DNA from: Moniliella sp. 'wahieum'
Taxonomy: Eukaryota; Basidiomycota; Moniliellomycetes; Moniliellales; Moniliellaceae
NCBI GenBank assembly: GCA_003971905.1
Contig: RSEE01000077.1
Coordinates: 62,001-126,000, forward strand
DNA length: 64,000 nucleotides
Direction of reading: 5' to 3'
Shown: piece after piece, positions 35,462-46,453 of the stretch
Layout: the number at the start of each line of letters is the position of its first letter
How positions within the stretch are numbered: the first letter of the stretch is position 1
The notes under the pieces: generated by a model
Told to the model about the DNA's origin: nothing
Databases searched by the model: none
Seen by the model: the letters and a program-made list of their open reading frames with translations, nothing else
Made by a program: the position numbers and the translations under genes

Positions 35462-36511
35462 TTAGAACTTGTATACCTTCAATCGTGTAGCCCAGCTCCT
35501 TGAGGATACCCGACAGCTCGCCCTGGGTAAAGTTCTTGCCCTTGGGGCCCGACAGGGCCTTCATCTGCGGGGGCGGGCCACAGACAAAGACGTGGACCTT
35601 GTCGGCGCGGGCCGGGTCAGGGAGGTACTTCTTGGCAATGTCGGCCGTAAGGTACCCTGGAAGCCAGTCCAGTTAGTCGGCACCTCGTCCAAACCGTACA
35701 CCACCTTGAACTGCTCCGGGTTGCTCTTGGCCAAGGCGTCGAACTTCTCCGCAGCAGAATGTCCTTCTCGGTCTTGTTGGTGTAGATGAGAGTCACCTTG
35801 GTCTTGTCCGCCTTGTCAGACGCAATGTGGTCAATCAGCTGCCACATGGGAGTGATCCCACTACCACCGGCCAGCAGCGCAATCTCCTCAAACTGGTTCG
35901 TCTCGTACTTCCACTTGGGGATCGGGCCCTTGATCGCAATCTGGTCCCCGGCCTTGAGCTCACCGACATGCTTGCTCATGTTGCCCGTCGGGTACGACTT
36001 GATCAAAAAGTCAAGCTCGCCCACCTTGTCGGGCGAGCTGATGGGCGTGTAAGGACGAATGACCTCGCGGCCCTTGTCGTCCTTCAAGCCTTCGGCCGCC
36101 TTGAACACACAGCCGAGGCGGTGAAGGTACCGGCCTTAGCCCCCTTGGGCAAGTCAAACACGACCACGTGCGAGTCGTGGTTGTAGGTTTGATGCTCTTG
36201 ACAGTAAACGTGCGGAACTCCTCGGGACTGAGTGCGTCGGGAACGGGCTCAGCGGGCGTCTGGGTGTAGTAGTAGTACCCGCCGCCCAGCGCCAGAGCAC
36301 CGAGCACAAACGGAACGGGACTCGACTTGGCAGGAGCAGGGGCGGACGAGTTGAACCGCACCTGGCGCAGCGCGGCGCGGGGCGCAGCAGGACGGACGCT
36401 AGCACGGGCACGACAGGACGCTGGAGGCGACGGGGACGGCCAAGCATATGTGGATCGTTGGTGGTGGTGGGGGGGGAGAAAGTCGTCAACGGAGCTAGAC
36501 GGCGGGTCCAT
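35462..36511 (-). CDS. MCR1: mitochondrial NADH-cytochrome b5 reductase (MCR1-like)
   Basis: FAD enzyme that passes electrons from NADH to cytochrome b5 at the mitochondrial outer membrane and intermembrane space. The N-terminal presequence is rich in Arg and Ala (RPAAPRAALRQVRFNSS). A single membrane segment follows (VPFVLGALALGGGYYYY), then DALSPEEFRTFTVKSI. Cofactor blocks are the FAD motif EVIRPYTPISSPDKVGELDF, the NADH motif LLAGGSGITPMWQLIDHI, and VHVFVCGPPPQMKALSGP. The end is ELGYTIE followed, after a one-base shift, by VYKF and TAA 35464-35462, which is the family's usual terminus. ATG 36511 is in frame, but an ATG near 36447 followed by GRPRRLQRPVVPVL may be the real start in the neighbouring frame. 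The frame changes near 36440, 36170, 35765 and 35475. Confidence 0.85.
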
Positions 36512-37269
36512 TTCTAATGCGCCTACGACCGAAGAAGCTTAGCTGCTGGGCGCTGCGCGCCGCACGGACCACGGAACCCGCGTTGCGTCAGTGCTCCGGA
36601 GCGTCACGCGTCATGAGCGCCGCGGAAACACGCAAGACCGGCCTGGTGCCGCCGATTGCTCCGGTCCGTGGGCCAGCGTCAGGCACACGGGCACTGATGG
36701 GGCTGATGACGCAGACGCTGTCATAACCCTAGCGGGTCCGCTGACATTTTCGTTGCCAGTCCGGCTTCGTATTGCATCACATCCTCGGCACAGAGCGAGG
36801 GCGCAGACTAATAACGCGAATCACGCTCCATAACCCACCCCCCCGTCGGATGACGAGCCTGAGAGCATCCCCATCGCCATCCACTTCGCTTATGCTTCAC
36901 CAGCGTCCCCGATGCTGATTAAGCTGTTTTAGGGTTGCAGTTCATCCAATGCATGGCATCTTGCGTATCGATCCTGCTCTGCAATGTGGGCGCGAAAGAT
37001 GGCTGCCCGCTCTCTTGCACCACTGGAAATGAGAACCCCCATCGCCTGGGGGCTGACCTCAGCGCCTTGAGCTGAGCCCGATCCGAGGGAAAGGACGAAG
37101 AGCCAAAGGGAAACTTCGTCAAGACGAATTCCAAAACATGCGTTTTCTGGTCGTACATTTCCACATCAACAAGAACGAAGAGGGCAAAGATTAGAGGCAA
37201 GGGGCGAAAAAGACAAGGGGGTTAGGGGGGAAGAGAAGGAGGGGAAGGGTACGCGGGGAAAATGAAGAC
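36512..37269. other. intergenic region
   Basis: Upstream region of the MCR1-like gene and downstream region of the permease gene. I see no gene or notable repeat. Confidence 0.5.
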
Positions 37270-39352
37270 CTAGAAGAAAAAGTCGAGGATCTTCTTCCAC
37301 CAGGGAAGCCGGCGGGCTTCTTCCCGCTCGGCCTGGAGCTGCGCGGGTAGGAGCCTCCCGACGCCCCGTGTCAATGTCAATGTTCCTGCCGAACCCAGGA
37401 ATTAAGCCACCAGCGGCGGGTCCGTACCAGACCGGTGTCTTGCCCCAGTACTTGACCTGCCACCGAGTGCAGAAGACAGAGTCCCAGTCCATCTCCCCAA
37501 AGAATAGGAAGACCATCACCACAGGTACCGCAAGGTACGCTTGGAAGAAGGTGACTGCCCGCTCGCTGTCCGTGTCAGCGTCGGCGCCAATGGGGGCAAT
37601 CGCAATGATCGCCTGAAAGACGAGCACGGCAAAGTTGACAACAAGGCCATATACTGCCCCGATAATCCCAACGGGCGAGCGCCAGGAATCAGCTCGACTG
37701 GCCGGCCAGCCGCCTTCCAGGCAGCACGGAAACGGAGGTGGCAAATACAGATCGTGCCTGAACAGCGAAACCAATGCGACGGAACGGGTCAGTAGGAATG
37801 GTAAGGGAAGGGGTCTATAGCAAGAAAGGGGAGCCTGCAACGTACCCCATGAGAAATGACAGCCAGACCACTGAGAGCCAAGAGCCAGTTGAAAACGTTG
37901 CCTTCGCTGGTGGAATAGACGAGGAAAGCAAGGAAGCCAAAGGCCAGCGTAAGGGCAACGGCAGGCATGGGGCGACCTTCCCGGTCAATGTAGGCAAACC
38001 ACGGGGGCCTGACCATTCTGGGCAAGGGCAACCAGTACGAGACGAGCCGTACACACTCGTATTGGCCACCGAGAGGGATGAGATGAGGATAACAGCGTTG
38101 ACAATCGAGGGCAAGGCGTGGATTTGGGCGTGTTGATCACCAACACAAAGGGAGAGCTGTTGGGATCGTTGCTGCTGGTTCCTGACGAGAGCTTGATCGG
38201 CAGGACTGAGGTTGAGAGTGATGATAAAGAGCGAGCCAATGTAAAAGAGCATGATTCGCATAAAGATCTGACGTGACGCCTTGGGCACCGCCTTGCGAGG
38301 ATTGATTGTTTCGGCCCGCTGTAATGCCAATCATCTCTGTACCAGAGAAACTGAATGCAGCACTGACCAGGACGGAGCAGAAGCCCTTGAACCCATTAAG
38401 GAAAGCGCCGCCATGGTGCCAGTACTGCAAGCCCACCGTGGTGTGGTTGGGGGCACCGCCTGCTGTGATGACAATGCCCGCCACAATGAAGCCGAGCGTC
38501 ATGCTGCCAAAGGACAAAGGAAGTGCGTAGTTAGTTGGAGATTTGGCGTCAAAGGAGGATACCACATACATGATCTTGAGCACCGAGCCAAATACCTCAA
38601 AGTCGGCATACCCACGGACGCCAAAGATGTTGATGACTGCAATGACTACCCAAGCAATGATGACCCAGACACCAGGGGAGATGTGCTTGTTGGGATCCCA
38701 GTAACCAATGATAATGGTCGCTGCCACCAATCGAGAGGTAGGGTGACGAACCATTGCATCCAGTCTGTGCAGAGAAAGGTAGAGTCAGTTCCTTGCTTGC
38801 CGAATCGAACTCATGAGGGCGGGGAAGGACGACGTACAGTTCCAGCCCATAGCGAAGCCCCAGGCGGGTGAGATGAAGCGGGTCGAGTAGGTAGAGAAGG
38901 AGCCAGACACAGGAAAGATAACCGCCAGTTCACCGAGGCACATGACGACACAATACAACATGGAGCCAATTAAGCAATAATCGATAATCAAAAAGCCTGG
39001 CCCGCCACTAGCGTAGACCGTACCAGAACCGATGTAGAGACCCGTACCAATGCTACCGCCAAAGGCGATCATCTGAATGTGGAACTGGCTTAGTTTGCGC
39101 TTGAGGCCCTCGGGGGGCGGTGTGATGTCCTGGATGGAGGAAGTGCCATCATGGTCGTCTGTTCGTGGACGTAGGGAGAATTGGCGCTTTCGACGATCGA
39201 GGTCTTCTCGGCAGGGCGGTCGGTGGTAGAGGCCTTGGCGATGTCAGGGTACTCGGCCGGGCGGGACTGGGCCGCGGCGGACTCGGGGGTGTCGACGAGG
39301 GGGCCGGATGCAGCCGAAAGCCCTCCAGCCAGTGGCGGACAGCGCTGGCCAT
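37270..39352 (-). CDS. YAT-family amino acid permease
   Basis: Plasma-membrane proton/amino acid symporter of the APC superfamily, expected to have 12 membrane helices. A hydrophilic cytoplasmic N-terminus from ATG 39352 (MASAVRHWLEGF) leads to KRKLSQFHIQMIAFGGSIGT, the first helix with the substrate-binding Gly-Ser-Ile-Gly-Thr-Gly turn. MCLGELAVIFPVSGSFSTYS and FISPAWGFAMGWN follow. Splicing of 38837-38765 then joins YWMQWFVTLPLDWW, and 38573-38509 is a second intron within LKIM/MTLGFIVAG. Other blocks are FSFSGTEMIGITAG, ETINPRKAVPKASRQIFMRI and IDREGRPMPAVALTLAFGFL. The C-terminus reads EARRLPWWKKILDFFF and stops at 37272-37270. FWGTE-type motifs typical of the YAT group are replaced here by FSGTEMIG. 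The frame changes at about six places, mostly between helices. Confidence 0.87.
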
Positions 39353-41483
39353 GGTGGGTTAAGGCGAGGAGGGGAGGGGGGTAGTGGGGAAGAACAAGAG
39401 AGACGAGCGCGGCGGTGGACTGCAGGGACGGTGGGGGGGATGGGAGACGGGCACAGGTGCACAGGTGCAGGTGATGGAGGTCGTTTGTCCCACGGCCCAG
39501 CGAGGCGGCAGGCGTTCAGGCTGAACTTCACCCGTTAGGCGTTAGGGGGCCGGTCGAGGCAGCACGGTTCCTGGCACGGCGTCAGTGCTTGTTTGCGGCA
39601 ACCACCTGTGGGGTTCGGAGTGTAGTCGGGCGCTGGGCTGCGAGCGCCCAGGGCACTGCGACACACTGCCGGCCGGGCCATGTTGGGCGCCGAGGACGAG
39701 TGCTGGCGAGCGTGTGGTGGCGGGGGGCAACACTGCCCGCGTGGCCCATGCGCCGGTTCAGCCCTGCCGCACCACGCCGCCCCTGCATGCAATGACTAGG
39801 CTGCTAGTGCTGGTGAGTGACTGCGCCGGTGAGAGATTTGAAACTGGACTGCGGATGCTGGCCCTGTGCCCGCTGCCCGTTACGCGATCCTCGGTGCTCG
39901 TTGGCTGGGCGCTGCAGTTGGGACTTGCTCTACCGAGTATGCAGCCGCCGTTCGGGTCTGACGCGTGACGTATTGCCCTGTCTAGTACCTGTTTCTGCGA
40001 TAGCTGCGATAGGACGAGAACAGCCGTGCTGGCTGCGCTACTGGCTTGCCCCCGATAAGCACTACGCCGCACACGGCAGACGAAGGGCTCTGGCCAACAG
40101 CGCAACCCTAGGATTTCGATTACCAGGCACTAGCATAGTCCCTTTTTGGATGCTTTAGTCACTCTGCTACCCCATGGCGTTGCTCCGCTATTCGACCGGT
40201 TTTTGCCCGGCGAACTATTAGCCTGCGAAGCGACCAGGATCAACTCGGGACTGGTGCCGAATCAATTAATCACCATCACCAGATGTCAGACGCTCAGTCA
40301 ATGGCCTCTTCAGCACCTCAGCCTCAGGCCTCAGTAGGGCCTCAGGCATCACAGTCCCACAGCCCAGCGCCTCAGGGCTCCAGCGTTAAGTTCACCATGA
40401 TGCATGACGCCATGCTCGAGCTAAGAATTCACTCTGAGTCGTCCGACGTCAGCGCGTCAGATCTCAGAGCTTCAGCGCCAGCTGAACGCCCGAAGCTCAA
40501 ATGGTTCTCTCGCAGTGTAACACAACCCACGTCTTATCAATCTTATCAGTGGATCGTTGGTCGAATATAGGCACATGCATAATCGATGATCGCGTTCAAG
40601 ACACCCCTACCATGTGCGGCCAAGTGCGCTGACCCCGACATGGGGTCCAGGGGAAGAAAGGAGCAGGGAGGAGCCCCTGTGCCTCTCTTTCCTTTTACAC
40701 GTGGGAGTGGCCAGTGGGCATGGTATCCCCACCTGTCCCTCTCAGGAGCTTTATGACGGAGTCACACTAGTCAGGCCTCGGCTGGGTCCTCGTGCTCGTC
40801 AAGCGCCAAGCTCCAATGAATGGTAACGTCGAACGTTGAACATTCTGGCATCCTTGCCATCCTTACTGGTGGTGCGCTTTTACCCAGGTCTCAGCCTCTA
40901 CCTTTACAGTCTCGCCACCATCTTTGACATCTTCTGGGGCATGCGATGCATCCCGGACGATGATTCTCACACCGTGATGAGAGCTAAACCCACTTTTTCG
41001 TTGCCGACCGCCTGCCTTATCTCGTCTGTCTAGACCTTTTACGTTTCCCATCAACTGTATTTACCAGTCCCCAGCTGACCGCTGACCGTCAGCCTTCTGC
41101 CCGCCATGTGCACCAACCCCACCGTGACAACTGCATGATGGCTGTGATGGAGAGCGGCGAGAGCAAGGACGAACATAAGTCCGCCACTCCATAACCCGTG
41201 GAAAGGCTTCGGTACTTAACTAACCCTCATCTTTTCCCATGAACTGTGATGCTCTGCAGCCTCGCCCTGCTATCCCACTTCCGTGGTTTCCTTTCTCACT
41301 TGAGGTTGTTCTCTTGGTTAGAGCGACTGCCCGAGAACAAGGCCTACCAGATCAGCCCACGAAGTACTCCCCTTCTATTCGTCTTTCCGCATGCCAAATA
41401 TCCCCTCGGGGGTAACCGATTATGCATGACAAACGTCAGGACGAGGTTTCATGCCCATTGTTGCACTGTCCATGAGGTTTTGC
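39353..41483. other. 2.1 kb intergenic region
   Basis: Holds GCCTCAG-related sequence (40310-40345) and three heptad-spaced AACGTYG units (40825-40845). Short open frames show no conserved features. Confidence 0.5.
40825..40845. repeat. heptad-spaced AACGTTG-like units (three)
   Basis: AACGTCG, AACGTTG and AACATTC follow each other at exact 7-bp spacing, a degenerate form of the AACGTT arrays. Confidence 0.75.
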
Positions 41484-42482
41484 CTAGAGGGCATGAACTG
41501 CCAGCGTCTGAGAAGTGGTCCACTAGGCAAGGATAAGCGGTCAGGACAATGGGTAGGAAGCAGCCACGACAAAACCAGGGGGGGGTTAGTACGTACCACT
41601 CGGTCCGGTAGGAGATGAACAAAGTCGACCAGGTGGCCTGGTGCAATCGCAAGGTACTCCGGTCCGCCAGGTGCAGAAAACTTTCCTGTGGTAGACACTG
41701 CCAAGTCGCCCAGGTCGGGACCACGGTGCATCTCCACTTTGCGTGCACTCGCCGGATCCTCAAAGGTGACGATGCGGCTTTCGAGCTGGGGGTAGATGCG
41801 GTGGGTGCTTTCGTGGTCAAGGCCGCACGCCAGGGTGATCTTGGGTTCTTCGTCTACTTTGGTCGCGCGCTGGGGTCCTTCAAGGTAAGTGGAGTGCTCC
41901 AAGCCTGTGACCCCAGCCTGGTCGGGCAGAGGGGTGAAAAGGTGATTGACAAACGCGGCGTTAAACAGGGCCGGGTGGCCCGTAAGACCATCACCCTGAC
42001 CAGGCAAATGACGAACGCGGAAAATGGTCTTGAGCGTAGCGTCCGTGTCGGAGATGATGACCAACAGTTCGAGCAACACGTGCCACGGGTACGCAGCGTG
42101 CCAACGCGAATCGCTGCGCGAGTCGAAGCTCATGCCCAATTGCACCTCGCCCGCAGCTGCGTCGCACTCATGCGGCAGCTCTGCCAACTCAAACGTGCTC
42201 GTCCGTGCAAGACCATGCACTGGAAGCGAGGCAAGTTGCTCCCGTGTCTCCTGCGGTGCGTCCATCAGTGCCTGAACATTGGGGTTCGCGGCATCCCCCA
42301 GACAGGAAAGATGAGTCCCAGACCACCACGGATGGGCTGGGAGCCATCTAGGGTGGCCGTGTCAGGGGTAAAGAGCTGTTCTTGGCCGTCGCGGACCCAT
42401 GACAGGATGGTACCCACGAGGGTATGGATCTTGATGGCCGAGCGGCCTTGGTGGTGGCGACTTCGATGATTTCTTGGGTCAT
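41484..42482 (-). CDS. glucose-6-phosphate 1-epimerase-like protein
   Basis: Interconverts alpha- and beta-hexose-6-phosphates (the family of yeast YMR099C), a beta-sandwich aldose-epimerase fold in the cytosol. From ATG 42482 (MTQEIIEVAT) the frame shifts once near 42430 to reach IKIHTLVGTILSWVRDGQEQ. TLDGSQPIRGGLGLIFPVWG and the active-site region PVHGLARTSTFELAEL (about 42215-42165) follow. Then come YPWHVLLELLVIISDTDATL, FRVRHLPGQGDGLTGHPALF, LACGLDHESTHRIY and YLAIAPGHLVDFVHLLPDRV. The intron 41596-41523 has branch-like TACTAAC just after the donor. It splices to WTTSQTLAVHAL, the family's terminal block, and TAG 41486-41484. The product is about 307 residues, the usual length. The PxHGxARTSTW/F motif identifies the family with good confidence. 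Exact substrate range is not shown. Confidence 0.82.
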
Positions 42483-42813
42483 GGTAGTGTTTGCACCAAA
42501 ACTGTGGGAGGCCGTGAGGGATGGGCGCTGAGCAGTGGGAAGAAGAGAGAGAGGCGGTGGTGGGACGGTGGAGAGCATGCGCATCCTCCTTTAGCATCTC
42601 GACCGCCCCAGCTGAGGCACCACTCAATGCCTCAATGCCTCAATGCCTCTGCGCCTCGGGCCTCAGCATGGATGTTGTGATGGGGACGCTGGTGTGTTGT
42701 GCGCGGTGCTGAATCAATTAATCAACGTTCAACACAACACGGCCCTGTCTGCCACCGCGCCTGTTTCTCTCGGGCCTTTCCGCCCGCCCGGGCCAGCGCA
42801 GCGCAGGGCGGGG

Positions 42814-42831
42814 TTAAACGTTAAACGTTAA
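42814..42831. repeat. heptad array, AACGTT+A
   Basis: Two and a half TTAAACG units, with a flanking inverted GGGTTAA/TTAACCC pair. Confidence 0.85.
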
Positions 42832-43091
42832 TTAACCCAAGCGAAGGACTCATGCGAAATGATTTTCATGTCATGCTGCATGCCGGGCCGAAGCTCCCTG
42901 ACATATTGCGTCATTGGGGCTCTAGGGCTGTGCCTCCGTGGAGTGTGCGATTGGACGAAGGCTTTGGAAAATAAACGAGACGGACGCTCGCGTTCGGCTC
43001 TCTTCCTCTTCACCTTCTCGTCTTAGATCTTATCGCCCAAGACTCCGCCGGCCTTCCCTTCGTCCTTTTTGCCGGCGGTTAACGCTTGTGG

Positions 43092-43109
43092 CTTCAAGCT
43101 TCAAGCTTC
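43092..43109. repeat. heptad array, AAGCTT+C
   Basis: Two and a half CTTCAAG units. Confidence 0.85.
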
Positions 43110-43366
43110 CAAGTGAGGCTTCACCCCTCAAAGGATTGCCCGTTCCATTTTTTCTCCTTAGTTGTTGGTGCCAGCCTTGTTGGGGGCCCTGCGCTTTAGG
43201 CCACCTATTACAACAAACGATCAATGTTCACAACGTACTGCAACGAGGACGTTGCTGACGCGTTGAAGCTCAGCCTGAGCCCTCAGCCTGAGGCGACTTC
43301 TAGAGCGGAATTATGCATCCAGAGAGCCAAAACATCAAAAAGTAGCGCGACTGAGAACCAAAAAAG

Positions 43367-43460
43367 TGACTTCGCCCGGATCGAACCGAGGACCTTATCC
43401 GTTAACATGGGCACTAGGCCAGTGTTAAGGATACGTGATAACCACCTACACCACGATGCC
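43367..43460 (-). tRNA. tRNA-Val(AAC), possibly defective third copy
   Basis: Matches the other two copies, including the intron and the A-A opposition in the acceptor stem, but is one base shorter. The 3' half of the T stem reads CGGG instead of CCGGG. The intron has one change (CATGTTAA) that keeps the anticodon-pairing GTTAA. Either the T arm is broken or a base was lost from a homopolymer during assembly. A run of six T follows. Confidence 0.75.
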
Positions 43461-44306
43461 TTATGAGAGTGCAATGTGGTATGCAAAATGGGGTACATTC
43501 TACACTCTCTGCTGTTCTCTGATACAGGATTCGGACCTTGCCTTGTGCTCTTGGCGCCTCGTCCATCCTTTGGAGGTATATGGAATAGACTGAAGACCTC
43601 CGTCCACCTTCACCAGTCACCTCTGTATTTCCGCGCACCCAGTCTCCCACCCTATATGCCCTAGCATCGAGCATCCCTGTCTGTATCCGTAGCATCCAGC
43701 GCGGCCAATCGGGGGGAAACAACTGTATACTATTTACTGACGTTGGTCGAACATCACGGGAAGGAGAGGGTGAAGCTATGATGTAGTGCCAGAGACACCG
43801 TATCTAAAGTGCGAATGCTGCTTCGTCTCGGATGGAAGTAACTAATGCACGGGGCTTAGTGAACAACGCTGTGGTGCATTTGTGCTGGCTACTAACAGCT
43901 CGGACAGCATGGACATGTCGGGGGCGCGGGCCGGAGTGCGGGCGTCTTCGTGTCATGGGCGAGCCCGGTTCCGGCGAGGGGGGCGGGAGGCCGCCAGAGT
44001 GGCTGAGGTGGTGTTTGACTTATTTATACGGGAAATACCGAGGCGGGGCTGCGATGGGGGTGTGGGAGAAGTCTCTCTTGTCACCATGAGGGAGACGAGC
44101 AAGGCAGGGGTCAGAATGGTGGGGATGCAATCATGGGGGAGGCAGCCCGGAGGCGCAGCGAAGGAGCGGAACAGAGGCGGATCGGGACCACCTCGCACAA
44201 TGCTCCCAACAACCGTTACTAGTTACTACTCTCATGCAGGCACATGCCTTGCGTCTGGTGTTCGGCGGGCGGCGGCGCAGAGGCTGCCCCAGTGGCGGGA
44301 TCGACG

Positions 44307-44326
44307 TGAGGCCTGAGGCCTGAGGC
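44307..44326. repeat. heptad array, AGGCCT+G
   Basis: Almost three TGAGGCC units, complementary in type to the AGGCCT+C array at 29627. Confidence 0.88.
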
Positions 44327-44743
44327 AAGACAGGATCCGAGACACCCAGAGGCTATATCCATGTCTCAGGATTTTAAAACCCCGCTGCGCCGGCCACCCA
44401 CGACGCTCGTCCAGCGGCAGTGTGGTGATCCAGGTTAGTCAACGTGCGGGGAAGGCACGGGGGCAGTGTTGCAGCGGTGGTCGGGCAGGCGCACAAACAG
44501 TGTGCGGTGCTGGGCTAGGATTTGGAGGCCAGATGCAGCGGCCAGCGCCTAGCCTGACTCCCGCTCCCACCGCGCCGTCCCTTCCCCCCCCCCCTTAAAA
44601 GACCAGATCAGTGCCGGCACTGCTTTCACTTTTATCACCTCCACTTCCAGCTGCAAGAGCATTTTCCCTGCCTTTCAACCACAGGGCATCGGACGCCTAC
44701 AAGGCCACCTCCCCCAGTAAGAACGACCAGCTATCGAACCGTC

Positions 44744-45870
44744 ATGGTGCCTGCCCACGGCCGCTCCAGCCTTCGTCAAATACCCTACGTCCTCATGGGG
44801 GACGACACCGGCCCCCACAATAGCAACGTGCGCTACATCCCCCAGCATCGCCGCCTTGGCCAGGGTGGATTCGGCACAGTCTCCCTGGCCAAGCGCTCAT
44901 CCGACCAGGCTCTGGTTGCGATAAGTGTCATCCTCTGCACTGCGAGCTAAAAAGAGCCTTCTGGACCAGCCGATGCGACTCAAGCTCGCCAACTTTGGTA
45001 TGAGCCTCGCGTGCCCGCGCGACTCCCCCTGCGCCACGTGGATCGGTGGCACAGATTGCTACGTTGCCCCGGAGCTGGTCGATCCTCCGGCCTGGTCCCC
45101 GAGGCTTGCATCCACGGCAACGGACATGTACGCGATCGGGAGCATCGTACGAAATGTGTGCGCCCTCTCCCGCTTGATTTATCCCGGGCCCGATGGCCGA
45201 CCACGGCGTGCCGAGCCGATCTTGCCCCAAGCGTACCCACCCTGGCTGGGCCAGGTGGCGCAGTACCAAGTGAAAACGCAGCCGAGTGAACGTCCCCCCC
45301 GCGCCAGATCTTGGCGCTGGACGTGATGGTAGCAGAGGCACAGCAACTTGCCCTCGCCGAGCCCAAGGCCGAAGCTGAACACCGGATTGCTCCACCTGGA
45401 GCAAATGGGCCGTCACCACCAAACAATTATGCCCCCGCCCGCGACCCCGAAGGTACCGGCCGAGCTGGACATGAACGAGAACGCACTTCTGTACTCGCTC
45501 ACCGACGGGTCTAGCAGCGACGACTGCGACCGCGCCTATGACGATGATGCGTCACTCACGACCCTCCGGCTCGAGCTTGCGAAGTACATCAAGGCGAATG
45601 ACAAAGTAGAGGAGCAGCTCGAGGCGCTGGACGAAGTGGAGGAGGAAATGGCGCCGCTTGCAGGCGGCCGTCTTCCACGGACGCCTTGGTAATGAATGGA
45701 TCGAAAGGGTCCGGGCCAAGTTGGACAATGAACGGGCCACGGCCCAGGAGGCCCGAGACCCTCTGTATAGAGCAGGTACTGGGCGATATGTCCCGCCGAC
45801 TTGACTGGATCGAAGATAATGTGTGCTGCAGCAGGAATTTGCCCTGCCTGACGTGGACTAGACATCCTTC
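44744..45870 (+). pseudogene. decayed paralogue of the NEK-like pseudokinase
   Basis: Same order of blocks as the gene at 7306. The start MVPAHGRSSLRQIPYVL, GDDTGPHNSNVRYIP and RRLGQGGFGTVSLAKRSS match closely. After DQALVAI the sequence jumps directly to the catalytic-loop area (about 44930-44970), so about 450 bp coding for the alpha-C helix through the hinge are missing. The region then continues as MRLKLANFGMSLA (Asn for the metal-binding Asp), YVAPELVDPP and ATDMYAIGSIVRNVCALSRL. A divergent acidic helical tail (LRLELAKYIKANDKVEEQLE) follows to about 45690. Stops and frame changes separate the blocks. A shared promoter-like pyrimidine-rich leader precedes both copies. It looks like an old duplicate, 37 kb from its source and on the same strand. 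Confidence 0.75.
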
Positions 45871-46453
45871 ATTCATTCCTTACTACTACTAATCATATAC
45901 TCCATCCCATGGTTCAGGTTGGGCTTTGGCTTGACCTGCATCCCTTTTTTGTGAACCACACACCATGCCAGTGTTCTTTCTATACATATTAGCTGTTCCC
46001 CTATATACTGTGGAAAGGGCGAAGGTTTGCAGGCAGTACTCCGCTACCACTCCGCGCCACTTGATGATCGAGGCCTGAGTGTGAAGTGTGGTACGTGTAC
46101 TATACGCCACCAAACACAACACACGATTCGTGTGGGTGGAACAGCACTGATGGGTATTACGCACAGAGGAGCAGGCAACTATAACTCGAGATCATCGAAG
46201 TACAAGTTTCGTGCCCACCCGTCCTAAACGACCTCGCACGGTGTAGCGCTTACACCAACCTGGTTTATAAGAAAAAGGGTATCAAGACAGAAAAGATGGG
46301 AAACAAAGTGATTGCGGATGCGGGTAAAAAGCGGACACAGATGGTGAACACAGAGCTTGCAAAAGAGGGATGTATAGGGGGTATGGATGTGGATGTGGGT
46401 GTGGGTATGGATCCGCACAGCGTGCATCACACAGTGGGGAGGGATCACGCCAA
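45871..46453. other. intergenic, 3' of convergent units
   Basis: No gene seen. The stretch from 46355 to 46420 has GTGGGTAT/GGATGT-type simple sequence just past the channel gene's stop. Confidence 0.5.

Larger units (their letters stand above)
42483..44743. other. 2.3 kb intergenic region with one tRNA gene
   Basis: Holds ATGCCTCA octamers (about 42621-42648), heptad arrays at 42814-42831 (AACGTT+A), 43092-43109 (AAGCTT+C) and 44307-44326 (AGGCCT+G), and tRNA-Val (43367-43460). No protein gene is supported. Confidence 0.55.

Noticed and set aside
40283-40570. Ser/Gln/Pro-rich frame starting MSDAQSMASS
   Set aside because: Driven by GCCTCAG-type repeats. No conserved features or splice signals.
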